DNA of 10,279 bases from an uncultured Methanobrevibacter sp. (lineage in GTDB: Archaea; Methanobacteriota; Methanobacteria; Methanobacteriales; Methanobacteriaceae), in NCBI GenBank assembly GCA_902783085.1, contig CACZPT010000091.1:1-10279 (forward strand), in the 5' to 3' direction. A program made the position numbers and the translations under genes. Shown here one piece after another: positions 1 to 5,617 of this stretch. Within the stretch, counting starts at the first letter, position 1. Each line of letters starts with the position of its first letter. The notes below the pieces were generated by a model that saw nothing but the letters and a program-made list of their open reading frames with translations, was not told where the DNA came from and did no database searches.

Positions 1-285
1 GAGCTTGCTAACTTGAAATTACAAGAACCATTAACCTTAGCTGGTGACTTAGCTAATGAAGTTGACATCAACATCAAAGTCATTGGTGGAGGAGTAATGG
101 GTCAAGCTGAAGCTGCACGTATGGTAATTGCGAAAGGACTCGTCCAATGGTCTGAAGATATGGATTTAAAAGAAAAATTCATTCAATATGACAGAACTAT
201 GTTAGTAGGTGACCCAAGACGTTCATAACCTAAAAAATACAGTGGCCCTGGAGCAAGAGCACGTAAGCAAAAAAGTTACAGATAA
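1..285 (+). CDS. rpsI: 30S ribosomal protein S9, 3' part, interrupted by an in-frame TAA
   Basis: S9 (uS9) of the small ribosomal subunit; in the family the C-terminal tail reaches toward the P-site tRNA. The gene enters from the left edge in frame 1, so the N-terminal part (roughly 40 residues by family length) lies outside. Readable features are the LKLQEPLTLAG and KVIGGGVMGQAEAARM segments, the latter typical of S9, then DPRRS. A TAA stop falls at 226-228. The same frame then continues for 18 codons (229-282), PKKYSGPGARARKQKSYR, to a second TAA at 283-285. That peptide is the normal archaeal S9 C-terminus, including the invariant KSYR end. A single G-to-T change of a GAA codon would explain the stop; archaeal homologues usually have an acidic residue here. 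Either this is a sequence error, or the strain makes an S9 lacking its tail. The family assignment is certain; the status of the stop is not. Confidence 0.9.
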
Positions 286-330
286 ATTCTGTACTTTTAT
301 ATTTTATTTAAATTAAAAAAGATGATATAA

Positions 331-501
331 ATGATTCCTATTAGATGTTTAAGTTGTGGAAAACCTGTATCAGCATTATTCGATGAATACAATAAAAGAA
401 TAGCTGCTGGTGAAAAATCTAAAGATGTTTTAGATGATTTAGGTTTAACAAGATACTGTTGTAGAAGAATGTTAATTTCTCATGTTGAAACTTGGGAATA
501 G
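331..501 (+). CDS. rpoN: DNA-directed RNA polymerase subunit N (RpoN/Rpb10), 56 aa
   Basis: Small zinc-binding subunit of archaeal RNA polymerase, homologous to eukaryotic Rpb10, which helps hold the D/L/RpoB assembly platform. The translation begins MIPIRCLSCGKPVSALFDEY. It shows the atypical zinc motif of the family: CxxC at residues 6-9 and the CC pair at 43-44 within RYCCRRM. It ends HVETWE, close to the usual HVDLIE-type ending. Length is normal for the family (about 55-60 aa). The ATG at 331 is the only sensible start because the conserved MIP begins there. No strong Shine-Dalgarno is visible (only GATGAT just upstream), so translation may use a short leader. The gene lies 45 nt after the second rpsI stop and 75 nt before rpoK, the usual archaeal order S9-RpoN-RpoK. 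Confidence 0.95.
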   Translation: MIPIRCLSCGKPVSALFDEYNKRIAAGEKSKDVLDDLGLTRYCCRRMLISHVETWE

Positions 502-504
502 ATT

Positions 505-529
505 CTACAATTTGTAGGGATAATTTTTT
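505..529 (+). promoter_or_regulatory. Small palindrome followed by a T-run, between rpoN and rpoK
   Basis: CTACAA (505-510), one central T, then TTGTAG (512-517) form a perfect inverted repeat just after the rpoN stop. TTTTTT follows at 524-529 and runs into TATAATATTATAAT. As RNA, the stem would be five base pairs with a three-base loop, which is weak. The T-run could act as an archaeal terminator, and the TATAAT stretch at about 529-542 could be a TATA box giving rpoK its own start about 25 nt downstream. Both readings are inference. Confidence 0.35.
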
Positions 530-576
530 ATAATATTATAATCTTGGTAAAATAAAACTTAATGGAAGTAATGTTC

Positions 577-756
577 ATGGAATTAGAAGAATTAACAAGG
601 TTTGAAAGAGCTAGACTTCTTGGAGCTAGAGCAATTCAAATATCTATGGGGGCCAAACCTTTAGTGGAAATTAAGGACTCTTTAGATCCAATTGATATAG
701 CTTATAAAGAACTTAAAGAAGGAGTTTTACCATTAGATGTTATAAGGAATGAATAA
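577..756 (+). CDS. rpoK: DNA-directed RNA polymerase subunit K (RpoK/Rpb6/omega family)
   Basis: Archaeal RNA polymerase subunit K, the counterpart of eukaryotic Rpb6 and bacterial omega, which clamps the RpoA1/A2 tail during assembly. The recognisable core is TRFERARLLGARAIQISMG followed by DPIDIAYKEL and a GVLPLDVIR C-terminus, as in other RpoK proteins. Three in-frame ATGs are possible: 562, 571 and 577. I chose 577 because GGAAG at 564-568 then sits 8 nt upstream as a ribosome binding site, and the resulting 59 aa fits the family. A start at 562 would give 64 aa with no binding site. The gene follows rpoN by 75 nt. A perfect palindrome overlaps its stop codon, and a 136-nt spacer then separates it from eno. 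So it is probably the last gene of the ribosomal/polymerase transcript, or partly a transcript of its own. Confidence 0.92.
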   Translation: MELEELTRFERARLLGARAIQISMGAKPLVEIKDSLDPIDIAYKELKEGVLPLDVIRNE

Positions 757-774
757 ATAGTTTAACTATTTATT
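752..774. repeat. Perfect 23-nt palindrome over the rpoK stop codon
   Basis: AATAAATAGTT (752-762) and AACTATTTATT (764-774) are exact reverse complements around a single T at 763. The TAA stop of rpoK (754-756) lies inside the left arm. As RNA it could fold into a weak A/U hairpin of about ten pairs. It is followed by an AT-rich stretch (TTCTTAATATTCTTT) but not by a clean T-run. It may be a terminator or 3'-end stabilising hairpin, or a protein-binding site. The repeat is seen directly; the role is inference. Confidence 0.5.
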
Positions 775-815
775 AATTCTTAATATTCTTTAAAAAAATA
801 AAAAATACCATAATA

Positions 816-852
816 ACTCTATAAATAAATTTACTTATTTTTAAGGAATATA
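816..852 (+). promoter_or_regulatory. Likely promoter (TATA box) for the eno transcript
   Basis: The spacer 757-892 is extremely AT-rich. TATAAATA at 820-827 is the best archaeal TATA-box match. Archaeal transcription starts about 25 nt after the box, which would place the start near 850 and leave a leader of about 40 nt before the TTG of eno. Several other AT-rich octamers nearby could serve as well, so the exact box is uncertain. Confidence 0.4.
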
Positions 853-881
853 GGTTATGTGGTAATAAATTAACGGACACT

Positions 882-887
882 GAGGTG
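882..887 (+). promoter_or_regulatory. Ribosome binding site GAGGTG that fixes the TTG start of eno
   Basis: GAGGTG pairs well with the archaeal 16S rRNA 3' end (core GGAGGTGA) and lies 5 nt before the TTG at 893. An in-frame TGA at 881-883 overlaps it and rules out any longer reading frame. Confidence 0.75.
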
Positions 888-892
888 TTTTT

Positions 893-2140
893 TTGGATAG
901 TATTATAGAAGATATCCAAGTTCGAAAGATTTTGGACAGCAGAGGAAACCCAACTGTTGAAGTTGATGTAATAACTTGGAATGGTTTTGGTAGAGCTGCT
1001 GCACCAAGTGGAGCAAGTACTGGTTCAAGAGAAGTAATATCATTTCCTGAAGGCGGAGTAAACGTTATTGTAAGTGAAGTAGAAAATGTTATTGCATCAG
1101 AACTTATTGGAATGGATGCAGGCGATATTACTACTATCGATGAAGTATTAAGAGAAATTGATGGAACTGATAATTTATCAGCTATTGGTGGAAATACCAC
1201 TGTAGCAGTTTCAATGGCTGTGGCAAAAGCTGCCGCTTCATCTTATAACGTGCCATTATATAAGTTTTTAGGAGGAAATTTAGTTAATGAATTACCTTAT
1301 CCTCTTGGAAATATGATGGATGGTGGGGCTCATGCCGGTATTAATGCACCTGATATTCAAGAGTTTTTAGTTGTTCCTGTAGGAGCTACTAATATAGTTG
1401 GAGGAGTTTTTACAAATGCTCAAGTTCACAAAAGAATAAAAGAATTAATTCAGACTAAAGACTCAAGTTTCACTGGTGGAAAAGGAGATGAAGGTGGATG
1501 GGTACCTAATATTACTAATGTGGATGCTTTAGAAATTCAATCTCAAGCATGTGAAGAAGTAAGTGATGAAACAGGTATTGAAATTAGACCTTCTTTAGAT
1601 ATGGCTGCTTCTGAATTATGGAACTCAGAAAAACAAAAATATGTTTATGCTCAAGATGGTATTGAAAGAGATACTGGAGATCAAATCGAATTTGTAAGGG
1701 ATATTATTAATACTTATAATATGTTTTATGTTGAAGATCCATTAGATGAATCTGATTTCGAAGGATTTGCACAGTTAACTTCTAAAGTTAAGAATAAATG
1801 TCTCATTTGTGGTGATGATTTATTTGTAACAAATAAGGAATTATTAGCTAGAGGTATTGAAATGAATGCAGCTAATGCAATCATTATTAAACCTAACCAA
1901 ATTGGTTCATTGTCAGAAACTTATACTACTGTTAAATTAGCTAAGAAGAATGGCATTGTTCCTGTTGTATCACATAGATCTGGTGAAACTACTGATGAAA
2001 CTATTGCTCATTTAGCAGTTGGTTTTGCTTCACCTATGATTAAAACTGGTGCAATTGGTGGGGAAAGAATAGCTAAATTAAATGAACTTATTCGTATAGA
2101 AGAAGAACTTCCAAATCCAAAAATGGGTCAATTTAATTAA
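893..2140 (+). CDS. eno: Enolase (phosphopyruvate hydratase)
   Basis: Cytoplasmic enolase interconverting 2-phosphoglycerate and phosphoenolpyruvate; in a methanogen it serves mainly gluconeogenesis and biosynthesis. At 415 aa it is of normal archaeal length. The N-terminal domain begins with VRKILDSRGNPTVEVDV (10-26). The barrel carries the expected residues: H147 in GGAHAGIN, E157 in IQEF, general base E200 in GDEGGW, metal ligands D236 (LDMAASE), E281 (EDPLDESD) and D308/D309 (GDDLFVTN), lysine K333 in IIKPNQ, the loop SHRSGET at 360-366, and K384 in KTGAIGGER. The KTG loop reads AIGGE, not the SPARSE of bacterial enzymes. The start is TTG: an in-frame TGA at 881 blocks extension, GAGGTG lies 5 nt upstream, and the next in-frame ATG is far inside the domain. 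It is the first gene of the long downstream operon, 18 nt before the ferredoxin. Confidence 0.97.
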   Translation: MDSIIEDIQVRKILDSRGNPTVEVDVITWNGFGRAAAPSGASTGSREVISFPEGGVNVIVSEVENVIASELIGMDAGDITTIDEVLREIDGTDNLSAIGGNTTVAVSMAVAKAAASSYNVPLYKFLGGNLVNELPYPLGNMMDGGAHAGINAPDIQEFLVVPVGATNIVGGVFTNAQVHKRIKELIQTKDSSFTGGKGDEGGWVPNITNVDALEIQSQACEEVSDETGIEIRPSLDMAASELWNSEKQKYVYAQDGIERDTGDQIEFVRDIINTYNMFYVEDPLDESDFEGFAQLTSKVKNKCLICGDDLFVTNKELLARGIEMNAANAIIIKPNQIGSLSETYTTVKLAKKNGIVPVVSHRSGETTDETIAHLAVGFASPMIKTGAIGGERIAKLNELIRIEEELPNPKMGQFN

Positions 2141-2158
2141 ATGTTGGAGAGATGATTT

Positions 2159-2353
2159 ATGTCTAAAGTAACAATTGATTATTCAAAATGTAAAGGTGCA
2201 GATTGTGCGGAATGTGCTGATGTTTGTCCTATGGAAGTTTTAGTTCTCAAAGGAGACAAAATTGAAATAGTTGATCCTGATGAATGCAGCTATTGTGAAG
2301 TATGTATGGATGTTTGTCCAGAAGAATGTGTTAAAATTGAAGATGATTTTTAA
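2159..2353 (+). CDS. 2[4Fe-4S] ferredoxin, 64 aa
   Basis: Small acidic electron carrier of the bacterial-type dicluster ferredoxin family. The second motif is canonical: C43-x2-C46-x2-C49-x3-C53-P. The first is C11-x4-C16-x2-C19-x3-C23-P, with two extra residues between the first two cysteines. By family rule, C11, C16, C19 and C53 hold one cluster and C43, C46, C49 and C23 hold the other. C57 is an additional cysteine after the second motif. The two-fold repeat of the fold is visible, with each half ending in a short hydrophobic strand (MEVLVLKG and VKIEDD). GGAG at 2146-2149 lies 9 nt before the ATG. It sits between eno and rpsB with spacers of 18 and 25 nt, so it is co-transcribed. Its redox partner cannot be named from the sequence. 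The fold is sure; the exact role is unknown. Confidence 0.93.
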   Translation: MSKVTIDYSKCKGADCAECADVCPMEVLVLKGDKIEIVDPDECSYCEVCMDVCPEECVKIEDDF

Positions 2354-2378
2354 ATTTAATTAATGGAGGCTTATTAAT

Positions 2379-2978
2379 ATGACAAATGAACTTTTAATAG
2401 AATTAGACAGTTATTTAGCAGCAGGTTTACATATCGGAACCCAACAAAAAACAAGCGACATGGAAAAATACATATTCAGAGTAAGATCTGATGGTTTATA
2501 TGTATTAGATATTCAAAAAACTGATGAAAGAATTAGGCAAATTGCAAAACTTTTAGCAAAATATGACCCTGAAGATATTTTAGTTGTGGCAACCAGACAA
2601 TATGGTCAAGCTCCAGTTAAAAAATTCGGTGAAATTACTGGTGCAACCACCATTCCAGGTAGATTCATCCCAGGTACTTTAACTAATCCAAATTATGCTA
2701 AATTTATTGAACCTAAAGTTATCGTTGTAACTGACCCTAGATCAGATGCACAAGCTGTTTTAGAATCAAAACAAAATGGTATTCCAGTTATTGCATTATG
2801 TGATACTGAAAACTTACTTAGTTTTGTTGATATTGCAGTACCTGTTAACAACAAAGGTAGAAAAGCTATTGCATTAGTTTACTGGTTACTTGCAAGACAA
2901 ATTTTAAGAGAAAGGGGAGAAATTCCTGAAGACGGTGACTTAGATATTGATGCAACCGATTTCGAACTTAAATTTTAA
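2379..2978 (+). CDS. rpsB: 30S ribosomal protein S2
   Basis: uS2 of the small subunit, which binds near the head-body junction of the 30S particle. At 199 aa it is the short archaeal form without eukaryotic extensions. Signature segments are AGLHIGTQQK (15-24), the YIFRVRSDGLYVLDIQKT strand region (31-48), ATRQYGQAPVKKF (71-83), GRFIPGTLTNP (94-104), and VTDPRSDAQAVLES plus IPVIALCDTEN (117-145). The helix ends in ALVYWLLARQILRERG. The tail after residue 180 is acidic (EDGDLDIDATD). GGAGG at 2365-2369 sits 9 nt before the ATG, one of the strongest binding sites in the window, as expected for a highly expressed ribosomal gene. The MEMO gene starts 9 nt after its stop. Confidence 0.97.
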   Translation: MTNELLIELDSYLAAGLHIGTQQKTSDMEKYIFRVRSDGLYVLDIQKTDERIRQIAKLLAKYDPEDILVVATRQYGQAPVKKFGEITGATTIPGRFIPGTLTNPNYAKFIEPKVIVVTDPRSDAQAVLESKQNGIPVIALCDTENLLSFVDIAVPVNNKGRKAIALVYWLLARQILRERGEIPEDGDLDIDATDFELKF

Positions 2979-2987
2979 GTGAGTTAA

Positions 2988-3836
2988 ATGATTAGAAAAC
3001 CTGCGGTTGCTGGTGCTTTTTATCCAGATAATCCCGAAATATTAAAAAAGACGATTGAAAATTGTTTTTTAGATAAATTTGGTGTTGGATATATCCCCAA
3101 ATTAAACAATTTTAGTGGGGATAAATATCCAATTAATGTTATGGTTCCACATGCGGGTTTTCAATATTCTGGTCCAATAGCTTCTCATAGCTATTGCAAA
3201 ATAGTTCAAAATGGTTTTCCTGAAGTTTTTATCATATTAAGTCCTAATCACACAGGTTTTGGATCTGAAATTTCAGTTTATAATGAAGGGCAATGGGTTA
3301 CTCCATTAGGTAGTATAGATATTGATTGTGAATTTGCAGATGCAATAATTTCATCATCAGATATTGCTTGTGGGGATTTTCATGCTCATCTACATGAACA
3401 TAGTATTGAGGTTCAACTACCATTTCTTCAATATTTTTCCGATGACTTTAAGATTGTTCCAATAACATTGGGTTCTCAGTCTTTCAGTGCTTCAAATGAC
3501 CTTGCAAAAGCAATTTTTGAAGCAGGTGATAAATTAAATAAATCTTTTTGTGTTATTGCAAGTACAGATTTATCTCATTTCAACACACAAGAAAAAGCAA
3601 ATACTGTTGATGGATTTGTTTTAGAAGATATTGAAAATATGGATGAATTTAAACTTTATGAAGAAGTTGTTCAATATAATATAACTATGTGTGGTTATGG
3701 TCCTGTAATGACCACCATTTCTATTTCTAAAATGTGTGGATTAGATAACTGTGAAATATTAGCATATAAAACAAGTGGTGATGTAACTGGTGATTTAACA
3801 TCGGTTGTTGGTTATGCTTCAGGTATTTTTAAATAG
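2988..3836 (+). CDS. MEMO1 family protein (AmmeMemoRadiSam system protein B)
   Basis: Member of the MEMO/UPF0103 family, related in fold to class III extradiol dioxygenases. It starts with the family hallmark MIRKPAVAGAFYPDNP. The putative metal/active-site positions are present: H55 in MVPHAGFQYSGP, H88 in SPNHTGFG, H138 in HEHSIEVQLPFLQ, D194 and H197 in STDLSHF, and C235 in MCGYGPVM. These match the His/His/Cys set described for human MEMO1, judged from motif alignment only. The length of 282 aa is usual. GTGA at 2979-2982 lies 5 nt before the ATG. The biochemical role in archaea is not established. Adjacency to mevalonate kinase (8 nt) recurs in archaea and suggests a link to isoprenoid metabolism or its regulation, which is inference. 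Partner AmmeMemoRadiSam proteins A and C are not in the window. Confidence 0.93.
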   Translation: MIRKPAVAGAFYPDNPEILKKTIENCFLDKFGVGYIPKLNNFSGDKYPINVMVPHAGFQYSGPIASHSYCKIVQNGFPEVFIILSPNHTGFGSEISVYNEGQWVTPLGSIDIDCEFADAIISSSDIACGDFHAHLHEHSIEVQLPFLQYFSDDFKIVPITLGSQSFSASNDLAKAIFEAGDKLNKSFCVIASTDLSHFNTQEKANTVDGFVLEDIENMDEFKLYEEVVQYNITMCGYGPVMTTISISKMCGLDNCEILAYKTSGDVTGDLTSVVGYASGIFK

Positions 3837-3844
3837 GTGTCTTT

Positions 3845-4807
3845 ATGAAAGCTATGGCTTCAGCCCCTGCAAAAATGATTTTATTTGGTGAACACTCTGT
3901 TGTTTATGATGAACCTGCTATTGCAGGTGCTGTTAATAAAAGGGCGTTTGTTGAAATCAAAAAATCATATAGTAATAAATCTATTTTAAGATCTTTTGAT
4001 TTAAAGTTTGAAGTTGAATTAGACACAATAAATAAAACATATACTTTAAAAAAAGGAAAACCAGGTATTATTAGATATATTTTAGAAGCTCTTAATAGAG
4101 TTCATGACCACACACCAATATTAATGAATTTATCTTCACAGATTCCAATAGGTTCCGGGCTTGGTTCATCTGCAGCAGTTACTGTTGCAACTCTTGCAGC
4201 ATTGTATAGATATCATAATATTAGATTTAATAAAAAATCTTTAGCTCATGATGCACATATGGTTGAACAAGCAGTTCAAGGTGTTGCTTCACCTTTAGAT
4301 ACATTAGTTTCAACTTATGGTGGTTTAGTTTATCTATCTAGAAAAAAGAAATTCGAACCGTTAAAAATTAACTTTAATGCACCTTTCGTTGTTGGTTATA
4401 CAACTAAACATGGAAACACAGGTAAAATGGTTAAAGATGTTAGAACACTTAAAGATAAAAATCCTAAAATTATCAATCCAGTAATAACAGCTATGGGTAA
4501 TATAACAAATTATGCAAAACAAGCTATTTTTAAAAAGGATTATAAAAAAATTGGGGAATTAATGAATATTAATCATGGATTTTTAGATGTTTTAGGAGTT
4601 AATACTCCAGAATTATCCCGTATGGTTTATACTGCGAGAGAATGTGGTGCAATAGGTTCTAAAATTACTGGTGCAGGTGGTGGAGGAAGTATTATCGCAT
4701 TATGTCCCGGAAAAATAGAGGATGTTGCAGAAGGTATTTCTCGTCAAGATAATGTTTTAAGAGTTAAATTTACAAAACGTGGGGTTTCTTCAAGAGTACG
4801 CTGGTGA
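3845..4807 (+). CDS. mvk: Mevalonate kinase
   Basis: GHMP-superfamily kinase phosphorylating mevalonate to 5-phosphomevalonate, the first committed step after HMG-CoA reductase. The N-terminus SAPAKMILFGEHSVVYDEPA (6-25) holds the substrate-site lysine K10 and the GEH motif. The GHMP ATP loop is PIGSGLGSSAAV (101-112). ASPLDTLVSTYGG (148-160) contains the likely catalytic D152. The C-terminal glycine-rich motif is KITGAGGGGSI (273-283). At 320 aa it matches archaeal mevalonate kinases and not phosphomevalonate kinases or decarboxylases, for which no extra motif is present. AGGTG at 3835-3839, overlapping the MEMO stop, lies 5 nt before the ATG at 3845. The internal ATG at 3854 is less favoured. 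The stop TGA (4805-4807) overlaps the ribosome binding site of ipk, which suggests coupled translation. Confidence 0.95.
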   Translation: MKAMASAPAKMILFGEHSVVYDEPAIAGAVNKRAFVEIKKSYSNKSILRSFDLKFEVELDTINKTYTLKKGKPGIIRYILEALNRVHDHTPILMNLSSQIPIGSGLGSSAAVTVATLAALYRYHNIRFNKKSLAHDAHMVEQAVQGVASPLDTLVSTYGGLVYLSRKKKFEPLKINFNAPFVVGYTTKHGNTGKMVKDVRTLKDKNPKIINPVITAMGNITNYAKQAIFKKDYKKIGELMNINHGFLDVLGVNTPELSRMVYTARECGAIGSKITGAGGGGSIIALCPGKIEDVAEGISRQDNVLRVKFTKRGVSSRVRW

Positions 4808-4808
4808 T
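4803..4808 (+). promoter_or_regulatory. Ribosome binding site GGTGAT of ipk, overlapping the mvk stop
   Basis: GGTGAT is a perfect match to the anti-Shine-Dalgarno complement GGAGGTGAT and contains the mvk TGA. It ends 4 nt before the TTG at 4813, and its GGTGA core ends 5 nt before it. It argues that the GTG at 4804 is part of the binding site and not the start codon of ipk. Confidence 0.6.
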
Positions 4809-4812
4809 TATT

Positions 4813-5610
4813 TTGATTATTCTAAAAATTGGTGGAAGTATATTAACTAATAAGGATTCCAAAGAAAGTCAAATTAATTCTGTTAACCTAAAAAGAATAG
4901 TGGGTGAAATTAAAAAGTCACTTGATAATTCCTATAAAGAATTAATTATTGTTCATGGGGCAGGATCATTTGGTCATCCGCATGCAAAAAAACATAAAAT
5001 TGGTGAGGCTTTTAAAAAAGAACAATATCCGCAAAAAAGAATTGGTTTTTGCGAAATTCAAAATGCTGTTAAGAAATTAAACATGCTTATTTGTGATGCT
5101 TTCATCGAAGAAGGCCTTCCAGTTGTTGCAATTCCAGCTTCATCATTTATTACAGCTGATAATAAACGAATTGTTGGCGGTAATTTGGAAATTTTTAGAA
5201 AATATTTGGCCAAAGGTTTTATTCCAGTTATTTATGGTGATGTAGTTTTAGATAATGAATTGGAATTTTGTGTAATTTCTGGCGATCAAATTATTCAATA
5301 TTTAGCTTTAAATTTAAACCCTACTCAAGTTGTTTTGGGAACTGATGTTGATGGGGTTTTCAATAAAAATCCAAAAACACATGATGATGCAATTTTTTAT
5401 GAAAAATTTTCATCTATTGAAGATTTAGACACATTTGAAGGAACAACTAATGTGGATGTTACTGGTGGTATGGTTGGTAAGATTAAAGAACTTTTATATT
5501 TGGCTGATTTAGGAATTGAATCTAAAATAATAAATGCTGAAGTTGAAGATAATATTTATAAAGTTTTAGAAAGTGAAAAAGTAAAAGGAACTATTATTTC
5601 AAGGAGTTAA
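4813..5610 (+). CDS. ipk: Isopentenyl phosphate kinase
   Basis: Amino acid kinase family enzyme converting isopentenyl phosphate to IPP with ATP, the hallmark of the archaeal alternative mevalonate pathway. From the TTG start (265 aa), LKIGGSILTNKDS (4-16) is the nucleotide/phosphate loop with K5. HGAGSFGH (48-55) ends in the histidine H55 that in this family contacts the isopentenyl phosphate and separates IPK from other amino acid kinases. SGDQI (156-160), GTDVDGVF (176-183) and TGGM (217-220) complete the ATP side. A start at 4804 (GTG, 268 aa) is possible. I prefer TTG 4813 because it yields MIILKIGGS, the normal family N-terminus, and because GGTGA at 4803-4807 then serves as binding site. 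It follows mvk without a gap and precedes fni by 7 nt, placing two pathway kinases and the isomerase together. Confidence 0.94.
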   Translation: MIILKIGGSILTNKDSKESQINSVNLKRIVGEIKKSLDNSYKELIIVHGAGSFGHPHAKKHKIGEAFKKEQYPQKRIGFCEIQNAVKKLNMLICDAFIEEGLPVVAIPASSFITADNKRIVGGNLEIFRKYLAKGFIPVIYGDVVLDNELEFCVISGDQIIQYLALNLNPTQVVLGTDVDGVFNKNPKTHDDAIFYEKFSSIEDLDTFEGTTNVDVTGGMVGKIKELLYLADLGIESKIINAEVEDNIYKVLESEKVKGTIISRS

Positions 5611-5617
5611 TTTAAAC

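Noticed and set aside
226..228. Recoding of TAA in rpsI as an amino acid (pyrrolysine or selenocysteine type)
   Set aside because: Known archaeal recoding uses TAG or TGA, not TAA, and no stem-loop recoding signal is evident after the stop. A base error or nonsense mutation is simpler.
841..1200. Reverse-strand open frame of 119 codons opposite the eno start
   Set aside because: It lies almost wholly inside the conserved enolase coding sequence, has no recognisable motif and is rich in S/T/I as expected from antisense of an AT-rich gene.
4804..5610. GTG 4804 as start of isopentenyl phosphate kinase
   Set aside because: It would use part of the best ribosome binding site as a start codon and add three residues before the family N-terminus; TTG 4813 fits better, though this is not proven.
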